Shown here: in pieces, positions 35,201 to 47,500 of the stretch
How the letters are laid out: each line of letters opens with the position of its first letter
Position numbering within the stretch: position 1 is the first letter of the stretch
Assembly (NCBI GenBank): GCA_001662425.1
Contig: BDDC01000226.1
Coordinates: 1 to 64,000, forward strand
Direction: 5' to 3'
Origin: Chlamydomonas sphaeroides
Taxonomy: Eukaryota; Chlorophyta; Chlorophyceae; Chlamydomonadales; Chlamydomonadaceae
DNA length: 64,000 nt
Program-made: the position numbers and the translations under genes
Notes under the pieces: model-generated
What the model saw: only the letters and a program-made list of their open reading frames with translations
Told to the model about the DNA's origin: nothing
Databases searched by the model: none

Positions 35201-38200
35201 CCAGCTCGGCCTGACGAGCAGGGTGCGGTGCAGGGTGCGGTAAGCGCGCTGGCTCAAGCCACAATCGAGACACTGAAACGCTGCGCCACCAGTTCGGCAT
35301 GATGGCGGCAGCAGGAGGGCGCTGGGTGCGGAATATGAGGAAACACGCGTGCCGTGCACGGGCGAAGAGGCGAGGCAGGAAGACAGCAGCGTCAAACCGA
35401 CAACCTGTACGTCAGTCCACTCACCCGGTACCTGGCCACCTCCTGGCCGTGCGCCACCGACGTCTCGTCGTACTGCTGCCGCACGCGGGCCAGGCCGGCT
35501 TTGGCGTCCTCCAGTTCCAGCTTGAGCAGCGCGGCCTCCTTGATGGCGGCGGCCTGCCGGTGGGCAGGCGGGCGGCAGGACGAGGGGGTTAGAGACTGCG
35601 ACCCGCGCGCGCGCGGAGCGCACGGCGGCACTGGGACGCCAGCACGGCAGCCCCAAGCACCTCGGCCTGCGCCCGCCACGCTACGCTGCCGTGCCCGCCC
35701 CTGTCCTGTCTTCCACGAATCACCTGCGCCTCCGCCAGCTCGGTCTTGTTGCGTGAGTCCAGGGCAACCATGCGGCCCTCGGCCTCGCGCAGCGTGGCGT
35801 CGCGCTGCCGCAGCTCCGCCTCCAGCGCCAGGATGCGGTCGCGCAGGGCCACGTTCTCCTCCTGCGCGCGGGCGGGTTGGGCCGGAGGTCGTCAGGGCAC
35901 ACGGCCAGTCAGCATCCGGGCATATGAGTGCATGCGGTGCATGCACCAGGGCCCTTGGCCTGGGGGCAGTGCGGTGCAGGTGCAAACACGGGCCAATGGG
36001 CCCGCGCCATGTGCAGGGGACAGCGGGCGTCCCTCACCTTGGACCGCCGCGCCTCGGCCTCCTGGCGCCGCGCCTCCTCGATCACGCGGCGCGTGTCGTC
36101 CACGGCGCGGCGGATGTCGTCGCCAGCGCGGCGCAGGTCTGACTCGTGCGCCGCCTTGAACTCGTGGATCTGCGTCCAACAAAGAGATCGCGGCAGCCAT
36201 CAGGACAGGTGTCGGCGGCGCAGGGAACGCAGCTAGGACCCCCCGCCCTGCGTCGACTACACACATAGCAATTGTTCCCCACTCCAGCTACACAGGGCGG
36301 GCCACTTCCACCAACTGGCCGCCGACGCCCTGGCCGGCCCCAACCCCGAGCCCAGGGCCCGCTCGCCTGCTTCATGTGCACCGCCTGCGTGTCCGTGAGC
36401 ACGCGCTCGTGCAGCGACCTCGCGTCCGCCAGCGCCTTCTGTTGCTGCGCCCGCGCGTCCTCCAGAGCGCGCAGCTGCTGCGCCCGCGAGTCCTCCACCA
36501 CCTTGTCGCGCTGCGCGCGGGCCTCCGCCAGCAGCCGCTCGTGCATGGCGTTGGCCTGGGGGCAGGCAGGCGGCACGAGCGAGGCAGGCATTGCGGCAGG
36601 GTACGGCGTGCGGTTGGGGCGAGCCGATTGGCCTGGGCCTGGGAAGTAGAAGCGGACCGGAATCCCCGGCTGGCCATGCAGCCCTGGAACCAGGCGGCTT
36701 GACGCCCACACCCCGCGGCCCAACGCCTAGTGGGCTCCCCGCTCGTCGCCCGTGCCTGCCGCACCTCTTCTGCCTGCCGCTCCAGGCGGCGCTTGGTGTC
36801 CTCCAGCTTGGCCTCGTGCGCGCCGTGCACCTCCTCCAGCTGCCGCCGGTGCAGCATGCGGGCCTCCTCCAGCGCCCGCTCCGCACCCAGGCGCGCCTCC
36901 ACCACGGCGCGGTCCGCGGCCTGCAACTGCTTGTCAGCGGCCTGAGGGACGCGGCAAGGCAGAGGGGCGACGGCGGCATCGGTTGATGGTCTTGTGTGGC
37001 GCTGCAGGAGGCCAGGCATGGCAGCTGGCGGCTGAGGAGAGTGAGCGCACGAGCCCGCGCACAGCCCACTCGCCTGCAGCTGCTTTTCCGCGACCTGCAG
37101 CCGCTGCTCCGCGGCTGTCCGCAGCGCCGTCAGCTCCTTCTCGCAATGCGCCCTGGAGGCCAGCATCTGCTTCTCGTGCTCGGTCCGCAGCACGTCGATC
37201 TGCTTGTCGTACGTGGAGCGCATGTCGGCGATCTGCTTGTCGTACCCGGACCGCACGTCAGCGACCTGCTTGCTCATCTTCTCCAGCTCCTCCTGCGACC
37301 AGGAAGGGAGCCAGCTCACGTCGGGACAGCCGCCCAACACACGGCAGCAAGCCGCAAACCGCAAACCGCACAAACGTGCCTAGGCCCTAGGACGACATGG
37401 CGGACGACATGGCTGCACAGGAAGCCGCTATGTACCAACCACGGCAACGCGAGCTGCACAGCGGTGGCCCCACCTGGAGGCCCTTGGTTAGCGACTCCTT
37501 GAGGGACTCAATCTGCACCGTCGGCAACCCGCGAGCCATCACGTCGCCGCCCGCCGGCGGCGAAGCTGCAACATGCCCGACTGACGCCGGGCTGCCGTGC
37601 GGCGCGCTGGAGGCGGTGTGGGCCGGGGACGCCGGCGTCGCTGGCGGCTGCTGGTGCAGCGCGGCCGCAATGGGTGTGTGCGGTGGATGCTGCTGCAGCG
37701 CCGCCTGCTGGGCTTGCTGCTGCTGCAGCTGCTGCTGCTGCATGAGCTGCTGCATCTGCTGCTGCTGCTGCGCGATCAGCTGCTGCTGGTGCGCCATCTG
37801 CTGTTGGTGCGCCAATTGCTGCTGCTGCTGCATCTGCTGCTGTTGCTGCTGCAGGAATTGCTGCTGCTGCTGAGTCGCGGCTTGCCCCGATTCTGCGCCG
37901 GCAACGGCACGGCGGGCGGCAGGTGGTAGAGTCAGCAGCAGCCGAGCAGGCACCAGGGCACGCGCCCCCTCCCTGCAAACCACGTGAGCGGCCTACACAG
38001 CTGGGCCCCCTGTCCAAGCTAGCTAGTACCATGGACTAAGTCGGGCCGGTACCGTCTGGGCGCCGAAAGGGCAGCTTACCTTGCGGCTGCAGTCCGGGCT
38101 GTGGCAGAGAGGAGCCGGATGCCTCCGGCGACATGCGCTGCATGCCCGGCGCCATCATGCCCGGCGCCACCATGCCTGGCTGGGACACGCGCCTTGCACC

Positions 38201-41200
38201 CACTGGCATGCCGGGCTGTGCGCCCAGCACTGCCACGCCCGGCGGCGGCCCGGCCTGGCCGCCCATGGCGGTCACACCCGGAGGTAAGCCGGGCTGTCCG
38301 CCCATAGCTGTAACGCCTGGTGGCAGGCCGGCCTGGCCGCCCATGGCGGTCACGCCTGGGGGAAGACTCGCTTGTCCGCCCATAGCGGTCACGCCGGGCG
38401 GCAGGCCCGGCTGTCCGCCCATCGCCGTGACGCCGGGCGGCAGCGTGATCTGCTGCGACGGCTGCTGGGCGAGGGCAGTGACGCCGGGCGGCAGGCCACC
38501 TTGGCCACCCATGGCCGTCACGCCCGGCGGCAGCCCGCCCTGGCCGCCCATGGCCGTCACGCCCGGCGGCAGCCCTGAGCCCTGCTGCTGCAACTGCTGC
38601 TGCTGCGGCTGCTGCTGCGAGTGCTGCTGGTACTGCTGCTGCTGCTGCCCCTGCATCTGGCCGCCCATCGGCGTGGGCGAGGGTTGCACCGCCGGCGGCG
38701 AGCTCGGATGGCTGGTGGGGGTCATGCTGGCGCCCTGCGGTGGCGTGCCGCCGCTGCCGCCCGCCGACAGCTGCGAGACCACGCTGGCGCCCGAGCGCTC
38801 CGAGATGGGCGGCGGCGGAACGCCGGGCGCCGCTGCGCCGCCGCCGCCGACGCTTAGGCCGCTGGGCTGTGAGCCCATGCTGCCCTGGTACGAGGGCTCC
38901 TGGTGCAGCTGCGGCGCGGGGGCGCTGGATTGCAGCATGCCGCCAGGGCCGGTGGCGGCTCCGCCGCCGCCGGCGCCGCCACCGGGCATGGTCTGCGGTC
39001 CGGCGGCGGCAGCTGCAGCCGCCGCGGTGCCCCCCATCTCTGGCACACTGGCAGCGACGCGGCCGTCAAAGTCGCGGCCGAGCGGCGAGGGCATGGCGCC
39101 GGGCCGGCCCCCGCCGGCGGCGCCCTGCCCGACGGCCGACTTGCGGGCTGTAGGCAGGGCGGGCGAGGTGGCCCGATCGGGCAGCGGCAGGTCCTGCGAG
39201 GACACGGTGTACAGGCGGTGAGTAACGGACTTGGCTCGGCGTCGCCCGCTTCGCATGGGCACACAAACAGCGCCAACCCCTGCACCAAGCGAACGCCTGC
39301 ACCCTGGCAGTGGCTGCCCACGGCGCTCACATCATCCGAAGAGGAATCGGACAGCCCCAGGACCGGCTTGCCGCGGCCGGGCGCGGTGCCCGTGCTGGCC
39401 CGCTGCGCAGGCGCTGTGCTGGCCACGGGTGCTGGGTCGGCGCTGGCGGCCGGGGCAGCCGGTGCGGGAGCTGCGGTTCAGGGTAGAGCAGGGCGGGGCA
39501 GCAGCCAGGGCCATTGTTCAGTGGTGTCCCACAGGTTGGCACCAGCAGCGGCGGCGCCACGTCTGGCGGGTAGCGCGCGCTGCAGCACCAGGGCGCTGTG
39601 CCGTGAAGAGCCAAGCTGGGCGCAGCGTCGTGTATCCCCACCATCCCCAAGATTGCTGCGCCATTTGAGCCACATGTGCCATGCGATCCTGAATATCTGG
39701 AGCACGTGCTGCTGTGTGCTCCCGTGCAGGGGCGCGCCTGCGGCGCTGGCGCCCGCGGCATGTGCGCACCTGCCATCTGGCCCGGGAAGCGGATGGGCCC
39801 TGCGCCCATCAGCGCAGCTCGCCGGGCCTGCGCCGCAGCCATGGCCGCAGCCACGCGCTCGCGCTCCTCGTCCTCCTTGGTCTGTCGCAGGGGGCGAGAC
39901 AGGAGCAGTGAAGAGACGTCAAGCATGCTGGCTCAAGCCCGGTAGACATGGTGAACAGGACATGGTTGCGGTGGACGAGAGCAGGGCAGCAAGACAGGGC
40001 CAGCCAGCTGCAGCTATGCGCCGTGCGCTCTCTGATGCCGTAGCGGCCCTCGCGGATTTTGTCACGTACGGTAACCGGCGCCCAGCCGCCCTGAAGCCGC
40101 GCACCTTGGGCTTGGCCGGCCCTGCTGGTGCCGGCGGCGTGGTCACGCCCGGCCGGGCAGCAGAGAAGGGCCCGGTCGTGGGCTGCGCGCCCAGCGGTGT
40201 GCTGGTGAGGGACGCCATGGGCGACGGCTCGGCGCTGCCGGTCGCGCTGCCCAGCTGCCGCCGAGGTCGCGGCGCGCCGGGGCCGCCAGGGTTCAGCCCT
40301 CCGCCCAGGCCGCCACCGCCTAAGCCTCCACCAGCGGCGGCGCCGCCGCCCAGGCCGCCGCCGCCGCCCAGGCCCGTCTGGCTGGCGCCTAGGCCAACGC
40401 CACTTGCGCCCAGGCCGCCGCCAGGCCTTGGGCGTGGGCCGCCAAAGGACGGCATGTAGCCGCCCATGCTGGGCTCGTCATCGCCGTCGTCCTCTGCATG
40501 TGCAGGGAACAGCAGGAACGGCCAGGCGCAACTCCCTTCACACCACAGCTTCCGCCAGAGGGCCCCTTCTATTTTGCCAACCCCTGCCCGTCGCCGGTGC
40601 TTGCGCCGACCCCACAGGGCACGCACGCGCCACGCACCCTTCTTGGCCGCGCCAAGCCCTCCACCGGCGCCGCCGCCCGCACGCGAGCTGGGCGTGTAGC
40701 CGCTCGAGGCGGAGCTGGGGGTGTAGCCAGAGGAAGGCGTGGCGCTGGGCGCTGGGGCTGCGGCCGCCGGCGGCGGAGTTGCGCTGCTTTCGTCGGGCAG
40801 CAGGCCGTCGTCATCGCCCCAGCTGTCGCTGCTCTTGCGAGGCACGGGCGGCGCGCGGCGGCCGGCGGCAGGGCCCGACGGCGCGGCGGCTGCAGCAGGC
40901 CCCGGGGGAGGGCTGATGGAGGTGGTGCTTGCATCTGTGGCGTGTGGACGACAGCGCGGGGCAGGCGGGCGCGGGCTTCAGCAGCGGCGGCGGTGCTGGA
41001 CGCCTGGGCGCGCCCGCTCACAACATGCGCGCTCACAACACGGACGGCGTTGCATGCGACACCCTGCTTGGGCTGGAATGGAGCGGCCTCACTGTTGCTG
41101 CCCATTGGCGGTGACCCCAGCCCTGGCAGGTCGTCTTCGCTCAGCTCTCCGCCTGCGCCACCGCCGCTGTCCTCGTCACGACCAAAGCGTGAAGGCCCGC

Positions 41201-43590
41201 GGCCGCCGGACGCCTGCAAGGCGCGCCGTGGAGGCGGGCGCGACCAGGGACCACGCGTGTTGGTGAGGGCCCCTCCCTTGGGGGCTCACTCACCGCAGAC
41301 GCATGCCAAAGTGCACGGCCGCCTTGCTGCCTTGCGCATGGCAAAGTGCGCGGCCGCCTTCCTTCCTTACTCATGGCAAAGTGCACGGCCGCCTTGCTGC
41401 CTTACTCATGGCAAAGTGCGCGGCCGCCTTGCTGCCTTGCCCTTAAGCCCCTCGCCCGCACCTGCTCCTGCTCGCGGCCGACGAGTGTGGTAACGGAGGG
41501 GCCCGTCTCGCCGGCGCCGCGCCGGCGGACGCCGGCCATGCCCGTACCCGAGTCTGCGGTGTTAGGACGACAGGCAGCCAGCACAGCACACCGCGCTCAC
41601 CACCACACGATCGAGTCACCCTGGGCCCCTGCGCCTGCCCGACCCTGAGCCGCCAGCCAAGCGCCCAGAGCCGCTAGGACCGCCATGCGCCCGCACCTGC
41701 GCTGCGGTCCGGCGTCTCCATTTCCTCGCCCGGCCGGTGCGGCGCGCTGTTGCTGCGGCCAATGGCAGCGGCCGCGATGCCCGGCGGCATCCGCCCGCCC
41801 ATGGGCCCGGCGCCGGGGCCGGGGCTGGGCCGGCCTGCGTGTGCAGCGGTGGGATGCGGGTTCAGTGCCTGCACGCACCCCAGCTAACCCTGACCCGCCC
41901 AGGCCAACACCCTTCAATGCGGCATGGCACAGACGCCCAGGGATCCGCGGCCATTGTGCGCCAGGGTGGGAGCATTGCTCGGCTACGGCCCAGCTGGCCC
42001 TGTCTGCATAGCCAGCCCTGCCCGGCGTGACCCAAGCCAGGCTGGGCTTCAGCTCAGTCTAGCCCGGCCCAGCCTGGCCAAGACGGCCGCTGCCCAGCAT
42101 ACGCACTTGACTCTGGGGAAAGCCCTCGCTCCGGTGTGGGCTCCCGGGACAGCTCCGGCGACAGCTCCTGAGCGGACGACGCCACCGCCGCCGCGCGGCG
42201 GCCAGCCCGCGGCCCAGGCGGCGCCTTGCTGTGGGGTGCGTGGGGCCAGGCGTGCCAGGTTGGTTGCCGTGCTGTGTGGCTCGGTTGTAGGGCAATGCAG
42301 GCAGGTGGGCTTTCATTCACGCCAGCCCCACCTGCCACCGCCTCCGAACAGATCCAGGTCAGCGATGGGCGGCGGCTCGTCCCGCATCATGCCAAAGATG
42401 TCGTCCGCCTTTGGACCCGTCGGTCGGGAGGCAGTGGGAGGCGTGCGGCTGGGCGTGGCAGCTGAGGCGCTGGCGCGCGTGCCGCCGCTGAAGACGGAGT
42501 CGGGGTTGAGCGATGACATGAAATCATCGTCGTCGCCAAAAAGGCCCTTGCCGCCGGACTTGCCGGCGGTGGTGCCGGCCCGCGGCGGTGAGTCATCATC
42601 CCACTTGAACGCTGGGTTGCTGGCCGAGGGCTTGGAACTGCTCGCGCCACCGCCGCGCCCGCTGGGCTTGTCGTCCGCAAAGGGGTCCTGCGTAAGCGCG
42701 AGGGTATAGAAGCCGCGGGATAAAGCAGGGGAGGGGAGGGCAGTCAGCGCGTAGCACATGGTCCAGCAGGCCCTTAAAAGAGGCGCGGTGCAAGACTTGC
42801 CCTGAAGGCTGAGGAAGCCTTGGATGATTTGGAGAAGCCGTCGTCGTCATCGTCGTCATCAAAAGGTGATTTGGACCGCGTAGCGGCGGCTGGTATGAGG
42901 GCGGTGTGGGCAGGGGCGACGGCCGTCAGGTATGCATGTACGCGCATCAGCCAAGCCATGCTCAAGTGGTACGCTGTTTGTCATCATGCATACCTTTCTG
43001 GTTTGGAGCAAAGGACACGGTTTTCTTCATGCTGGACTTTGGGAACATGTCGTCATCATCGTCGCCAAAACGAGACGTGGCCGGGTTTGGCGTCGACTTT
43101 CGGACGCTGCTCCTAGCGTTGGACGACGCCATGGATGCACCCCTTGACGCTGATGGCTGTAGGCAGCGCAGCAGGGTGGGTGACGAGCGAGGGTTGCTGC
43201 CGGGGCCCGGAGGTGCTGGCACGGGTAAGGCGTGGGGGCACTTACCGTCTTTGAGGCCGTCGGTGGACCCAGCCCGCCGAAGTCATCATCGTCGTCACCA
43301 AGAGCGACGCGCTGCATAACAGAGGCCGCGAGCAGCGGTCAATTTAAAGGCGACCTTGACCAACGTGAACCCACAAAACTTACGGGTTTGTTACCACCCA
43401 GAGTTGGTGCTCCTGATAAGCTGGACAGCGGGGCCCCACTTCCTGCGCGCAAGCGACGAATGTTGCCGTCGCGCATTGACCGTTGGTCGAAAGAGGATGC
43501 CTGTTATCACGACTTACCACCCGAGTCAGTAGCTGCTCCTCGGCGCGTCCCCGGCAGAGGAGCGCCGGAAAGGCTCGACAGCATAGACAT
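29295..43590 (-). CDS. Giant coiled-coil protein, FBF1-like (ciliary transition fibre), 2,881 aa
   Basis: Exons: 43590-43518, 43442-43384, 43311-43246, 43156-42994, 42889-42801, 42687-42332, 42228-42107, 41834-41697, 41553-41462, 41213-41063, 40934-40638, 40493-40105, 39881-39770, 39470-39331, 39193-38080, 37892-37474, 37292-37074, 36941-36765, 36555-36367, 36169-36038, 35861-35724, 35553-35425, 35210-34980, 34724-34548, 34401-34258, 34037-33868, 33564-33003, 32793-32731, 32557-32378, 32213-32045, 31859-31518, 31394-30541, 30413-29604, 29474-29295; in frame. The N-terminus repeats short acidic motifs (ALGDDDDDFGGLG, SRFGDDDDDMF, SPFDDDDDDDGF, GLFGDDDDF, ADDIFGMM, DLDLFGG). A glycine-rich part, nine LPPGVTAMGGQ-type repeats (about 955-1070) and a glutamine tract follow. 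Residues about 1261-2153 are nearly continuous coiled coil. The tail is low-complexity with an acidic end. Acidic N-terminal motifs plus a coiled-coil C-terminal half match the plan of Fas-binding factor 1, a transition-fibre protein needed for entry of cargo into cilia; that name is an inference. Three donors are GC, two of them with a GT alternative. Confidence 0.6.
37690..37890 (-). repeat. Glutamine-coding CAG-type repeat in the FBF1-like gene
   Basis: Imperfect CAG/CAA run coding for a glutamine-rich segment with interspersed M, L and H (QQQFLQQQQQQMQQQQ style). Such tracts are common in volvocine proteins and are likely to vary in length between strains. Confidence 0.85.
38218..38574 (-). 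repeat. Nine 39-bp coding repeats (LPPGVTAMGGQ) in the FBF1-like gene
   Basis: Each unit codes for 13 residues, core LPPGVTAMGGQ plus two variable residues. The third unit is altered (LPPGVTALAQQ) with a four-residue insertion, and the last is degenerate (PPPGVAVLGAQ). All lie in one exon (39193-38080) and are in frame. The units are nearly identical at DNA level, which points to recent expansion or homogenisation. Confidence 0.9.
41307..41446. repeat. Four tandem copies of a 35-bp unit in an FBF1-like intron
   Basis: Units begin at 41307, 41342, 41377 and 41412, each with CAAAGTGCRCGGCCGCCTT. They lie in the intron between exons 9 and 10. The regular period without unique spacers rules out a CRISPR array. 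Confidence 0.9.
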
Positions 43591-44553
43591 GCTGGCGCAG
43601 GTCGCACGTTAGGAGGTCATTTTTACGTCGCAGTACTGTGCATAGCAGTTGAGTGCCATGCTGTTTTGGTGGAAGCAAGTATGGCGGCACGAAAACCGTG
43701 TGGTGCTAGCCCCCGTACCCCGCGAATCCACCTCGCCCACCTACCTACCAAGAGGCATTCGCGCGCCGTCCAAAGTCTCGTTGCCGTCTTCTTTGGACGT
43801 GCGAGGGCGTAGGTCTAAGCCACAATCTGTAGCCCAGTGTGGGGCTGGTCAGGAAATTCAGCGCCAGGAGGATGTGTGTGCAGCACCGGCACGCACCGTT
43901 CCTATCATCTGAAGTTCAGGTCTCAAACACCGACACTTTCCCGGACATTACATGCCACGCCCCCTGCATATGTGTGCCCCTAACGTCCCATCTCGCCAGC
44001 GTACGCGCTCTGCCGGTCTTCCTGCTCTCCGTGCTCCCCTTCCAGCCGGCCCAGGCGCACCCCGCGTTCCCGTGGGTAGAGAAGGTTCCGCACGGGTCTC
44101 ACACGAGGCACGACTTGTCAGTTGCAGGGCCCGACTCTCCGTGACAACGACACCCGAGCAGAGCCTCGCCTGCACGACGCGCCAGAGCCAGCCTGCGCCG
44201 CGGTGCAACATCAATAGCCAACTGCACCAACCATGCATACCGACACAGCTCATTCCCATCCTATGCTGCGTGGGCACGTAGCCGCCACACACTGCGCCGC
44301 GGCAGCCCCAAGCGACACATTTGCGCGCGCGTAGCAGCCCTCGCGCGCATGAAAGCCTATGAAAGCACCAACCGCCGCCGACCACAACCGCACCGCCAGC
44401 ACCGTCTGGACCCAGCCAATCTACCCCCAGCCTCCCTCAACATTCCGACACGGGCCCTGTTTCCGTTCAGCTGCCAACGCCCCGAGCGCGCCACAGGTAT
44501 GCCGCACGCCGCACGCTTGCCCTACCGCTTGGCCCCCTGGCCCACTGCGTCCC
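43591..44553. other. Intergenic region upstream of the FBF1-like gene
   Basis: About 1 kb between the SET gene stop codon and the FBF1-like start codon, both genes on the minus strand. No supported gene. It should hold the SET 3' untranslated region (TGTAA on the minus strand at 43952-43948) and the FBF1-like promoter. Confidence 0.5.
43948..43952 (-). terminator. Candidate polyadenylation signal TGTAA (SET gene)
   Basis: About 600 bases downstream of the SET-domain gene stop codon on the minus strand. Confidence 0.35.
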
Positions 44554-47500
44554 TCATTCTTCCAATTTGAGCGCCCGCTCCAGTGCACGCACGCCCGCGG
44601 CCGCCACCTCGGCCACGCCGCGCCGCAGCTCGCCGCTGCTGCCCGCGGGCGCACCCACCGCCGCAGCGCGTGCCGCCAGCTCCTCCAGCTCCCCGTGCCG
44701 CGCCTGCCAAGCACAGGCGCAACGGCAAGGTTTTGTCAAGCGCATAGGAAAGCTTTGAGCAGACGTTGAACGTGGTAGGAACGTGGCACCCCAAGGCAAA
44801 GGGCGAGGCGTGCGCGCACAGGCCAAGCAAGGGGAGTGGGCCCACAGCCAACTGGGCTCGCCCAACCAGGGCGGGCGGGGGGGGGCCGGGCAGACCGGGT
44901 GCCTACCAACACGCTGCACGGTTGCGGCCCTAGGGCGGGAGCGGACCACACGGCCGGGCCCTGTGGCAAGGGCCTTCCGCCCCAGCCTCCTAGCTGAGGG
45001 TTGACAGCTAGGTGCCAGCCCAGGGCGCTGCGCGGAGTGCCGTAGCATTGAAGGCGGCCGCGGCCAGCCCAGCCTGGCCGTTGGGAGGAGCGGCTGCGCA
45101 GCTGACATCCAGCGGTCCCACGGGCCGCAGCGCCCTCGGCTTGCACTGTACTCGATTGTGCGCTCGCAGCAGCTGTGTGCTGCGCGCCGCGCGGGTGGCG
45201 ATCGCCAAGCACACAACGCTGTCCGGCAACAACACAAGTCTGTGAGCGCCGCACGGACAGGACCGGGCCAACGAGTCGGGCCACCGGCAGCGGCAGCTCA
45301 CCCACAGCAGCTCCTCCAGCACACGCTTGGTGCCCGCCGCGCCGCCCACGTCCGCCACGCCGCGCAGCGCCGAGTCCAGCCAGTTGAGCACCATCCAGCG
45401 GGACCTGTTGGAGGCCCGGGTCGGGGAGGTGCGGCGGTCAGCTGCAAGACGTGTGTGTCTTGTTTCTCCTCAGCACTCGTGCCCAGCGAGCGTAGCGCTA
45501 TCCCGCGGGTCCCGCGGGGGCCCCGGGGGGGAGGCACGGTGCAGGACGCGTTGGCCGCAGCCATCGACTGCTGGCGGCGAGTGCAGCGATGTCGCGGGCT
45601 CGCGACATGGCCCCACTGCCTGGGAGGCCCCTGCGCCCTTGCGCACCCGCGCCCGCACCTGAGCGGGTCGTCCTGCCCCCCCTGCGTCTCCTCCCAGCTG
45701 GCTGGCTGCACCGACACCTCCAGCCGCTCCGGCAGATCGTCCTCCTGCGCCGCCTCCGCCAGCCGGGCGGAGATGGCGGCCGCGAGCTCCTCCGCGCTGG
45801 GGTTGGCCGCCTGGGCGGCGCCGCCGGGCGCCGACAGGCGCAACACGGCGGCCGCCAGCTCCTTGGCGTCGACCTGATACGGAACCAGGCATCGAGGGCC
45901 ACAGCGGTCGCATCTTGATCGGTACATTCGCATAGAGCCTATCAAGTTGGATCGTCAGTGTGTCGATGGGAGAAGATACGAGGGCTGGGTCGCCAACGCA
46001 GGGGCGGCGCTGGGCTGCTACTGCTGCCAGGCAGAGTATGAGGCAGCATGCCCAGGGCTCCTTCGAGCGCTGGGACTGCTCGCGAGAAATGGGCGCGCCA
46101 GCGTATGGTACCGCGCTGATTCGCCCCCAGTCTGGCGATCCGTCCGTCGTCGCCTATCGTCGCCATCGCGGCCTTCTGTGCTCTGCCTACTGCCTACCAT
46201 CTGCACTGCCCTCAGCCTATTTACTGGCTATTGGTGTAGTGCGAAGCCCGACTGCGTCCTCTAGCGCACCTCGAATTGCCAGCCTGCTTGCGAGATGCGT
46301 CTTCTGGCTACAGCCACCAACCTGTCCAGCGTCGATGTGCGGAACCCGACGGACACTCGTCCAGCCCCGTCCGGCCCCGTCCGGCCGCACCTCAAACTTG
46401 TCGCAGTCGCGGGCGGGGTCGTCCGAGGCCGGCACAAAGCCGTACTCAACCAGCCACCTGGCGGGGCACGCACACGCACAGAGGGGCGCCGCTGCTGGCA
46501 AACAGGGTGCAACGAGGCAGTCCCCGCCGCCCCTGCGCCACCTCCACGACACCCTAAGGGCGCTCCGCTTGGCGGGCCTTCTGTCACACACATGGCTGCC
46601 GCCAGCCCACCAGCCCGGGCACCCACCGACCCGGCAGCCCGCTAGCCCAGCACCCTCCCCCAGTGGCCCCCAGTGCCCGCCAGTGCCCGCCCGTCCGCCC
46701 GCACCTGTCCTTGCACGTCGGCCCTCCCTCCTCGCTCTCCGCAGAGGCCACATAGTCGAACAGCACGGGCTGACCGGCGGCGATGGGCGCCACGGCCACC
46801 AGCGCGGCGGCCAGGCCGGAGCCGTCGGAGGCGGGGATGAGCTGCGGCCGTGGGTGGCAGGGGCGGGGCGGCGTGAGGTCCGAAGTTGGGATTAGCGCCG
46901 TGCTCCATGCCCTGGCGTGGCAGGGATCGGCAGCAGGGCCCTCCCCAGTCAGGGGCGCTGCTGAGCATGCCGATGCGGGGCCAGCCCCGGTCGGTGGCGC
47001 CGGCGGAGCGCAGAGCGGCGCACCTGGTATCCGGCGTTGGCGCCCTGGCCGTCAAAGGCGTGGTTGGCCATGTCCAGGACCGGCAGCAGCACCCCGAACT
47101 CCTGAAGGGGCCGGCGGCGGCGCGATGGGGGCAGCTCAGGGGCCGGGCGCCAACATGGGCATGCCCGCTAGTGCCATGACGGCACACAAGATAGGCGTGG
47201 TGAAGCACCAAGCTACTGCTCATGTGCACCGGCAGCAGCCCAAGAGCCACTGCAGCTGTGCGCCATGCGACCCGGCAGCCCGGCCGCACCTGCACCCACT
47301 CCAGCATCGCCAGCGGCATCTTCCAGGGCAGGCCGCCCCGCTGCGCCTCGCCGCCGCCGCCGTGCCGCATGTCCTCCGCGCCCAGCGTCACCGCGCGCGT
47401 CTTGGCGGCGGCGGCGGCCCAATGCCACAGCGCCAGCCACTGCCCGTCGCCGCCGGCGCTGCAGCTTCCACCGCCGCTGCCGCCGTCGGCCGACGCAGCC

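Noticed and set aside
36765..37292. Reading straight through the intron between exons 17 and 18 of the FBF1-like gene as one exon
   Set aside because: The frame is open, but the intervening residues (HSPQPPAAMPGLLQRHTRPS) break the coiled coil and are flanked by usable splice signals, so splicing is more likely. Retention as an isoform is possible.
41307..41446. CRISPR-like array
   Set aside because: The 35-bp units are contiguous, with no unique spacers, and lie in an intron of a eukaryotic gene.
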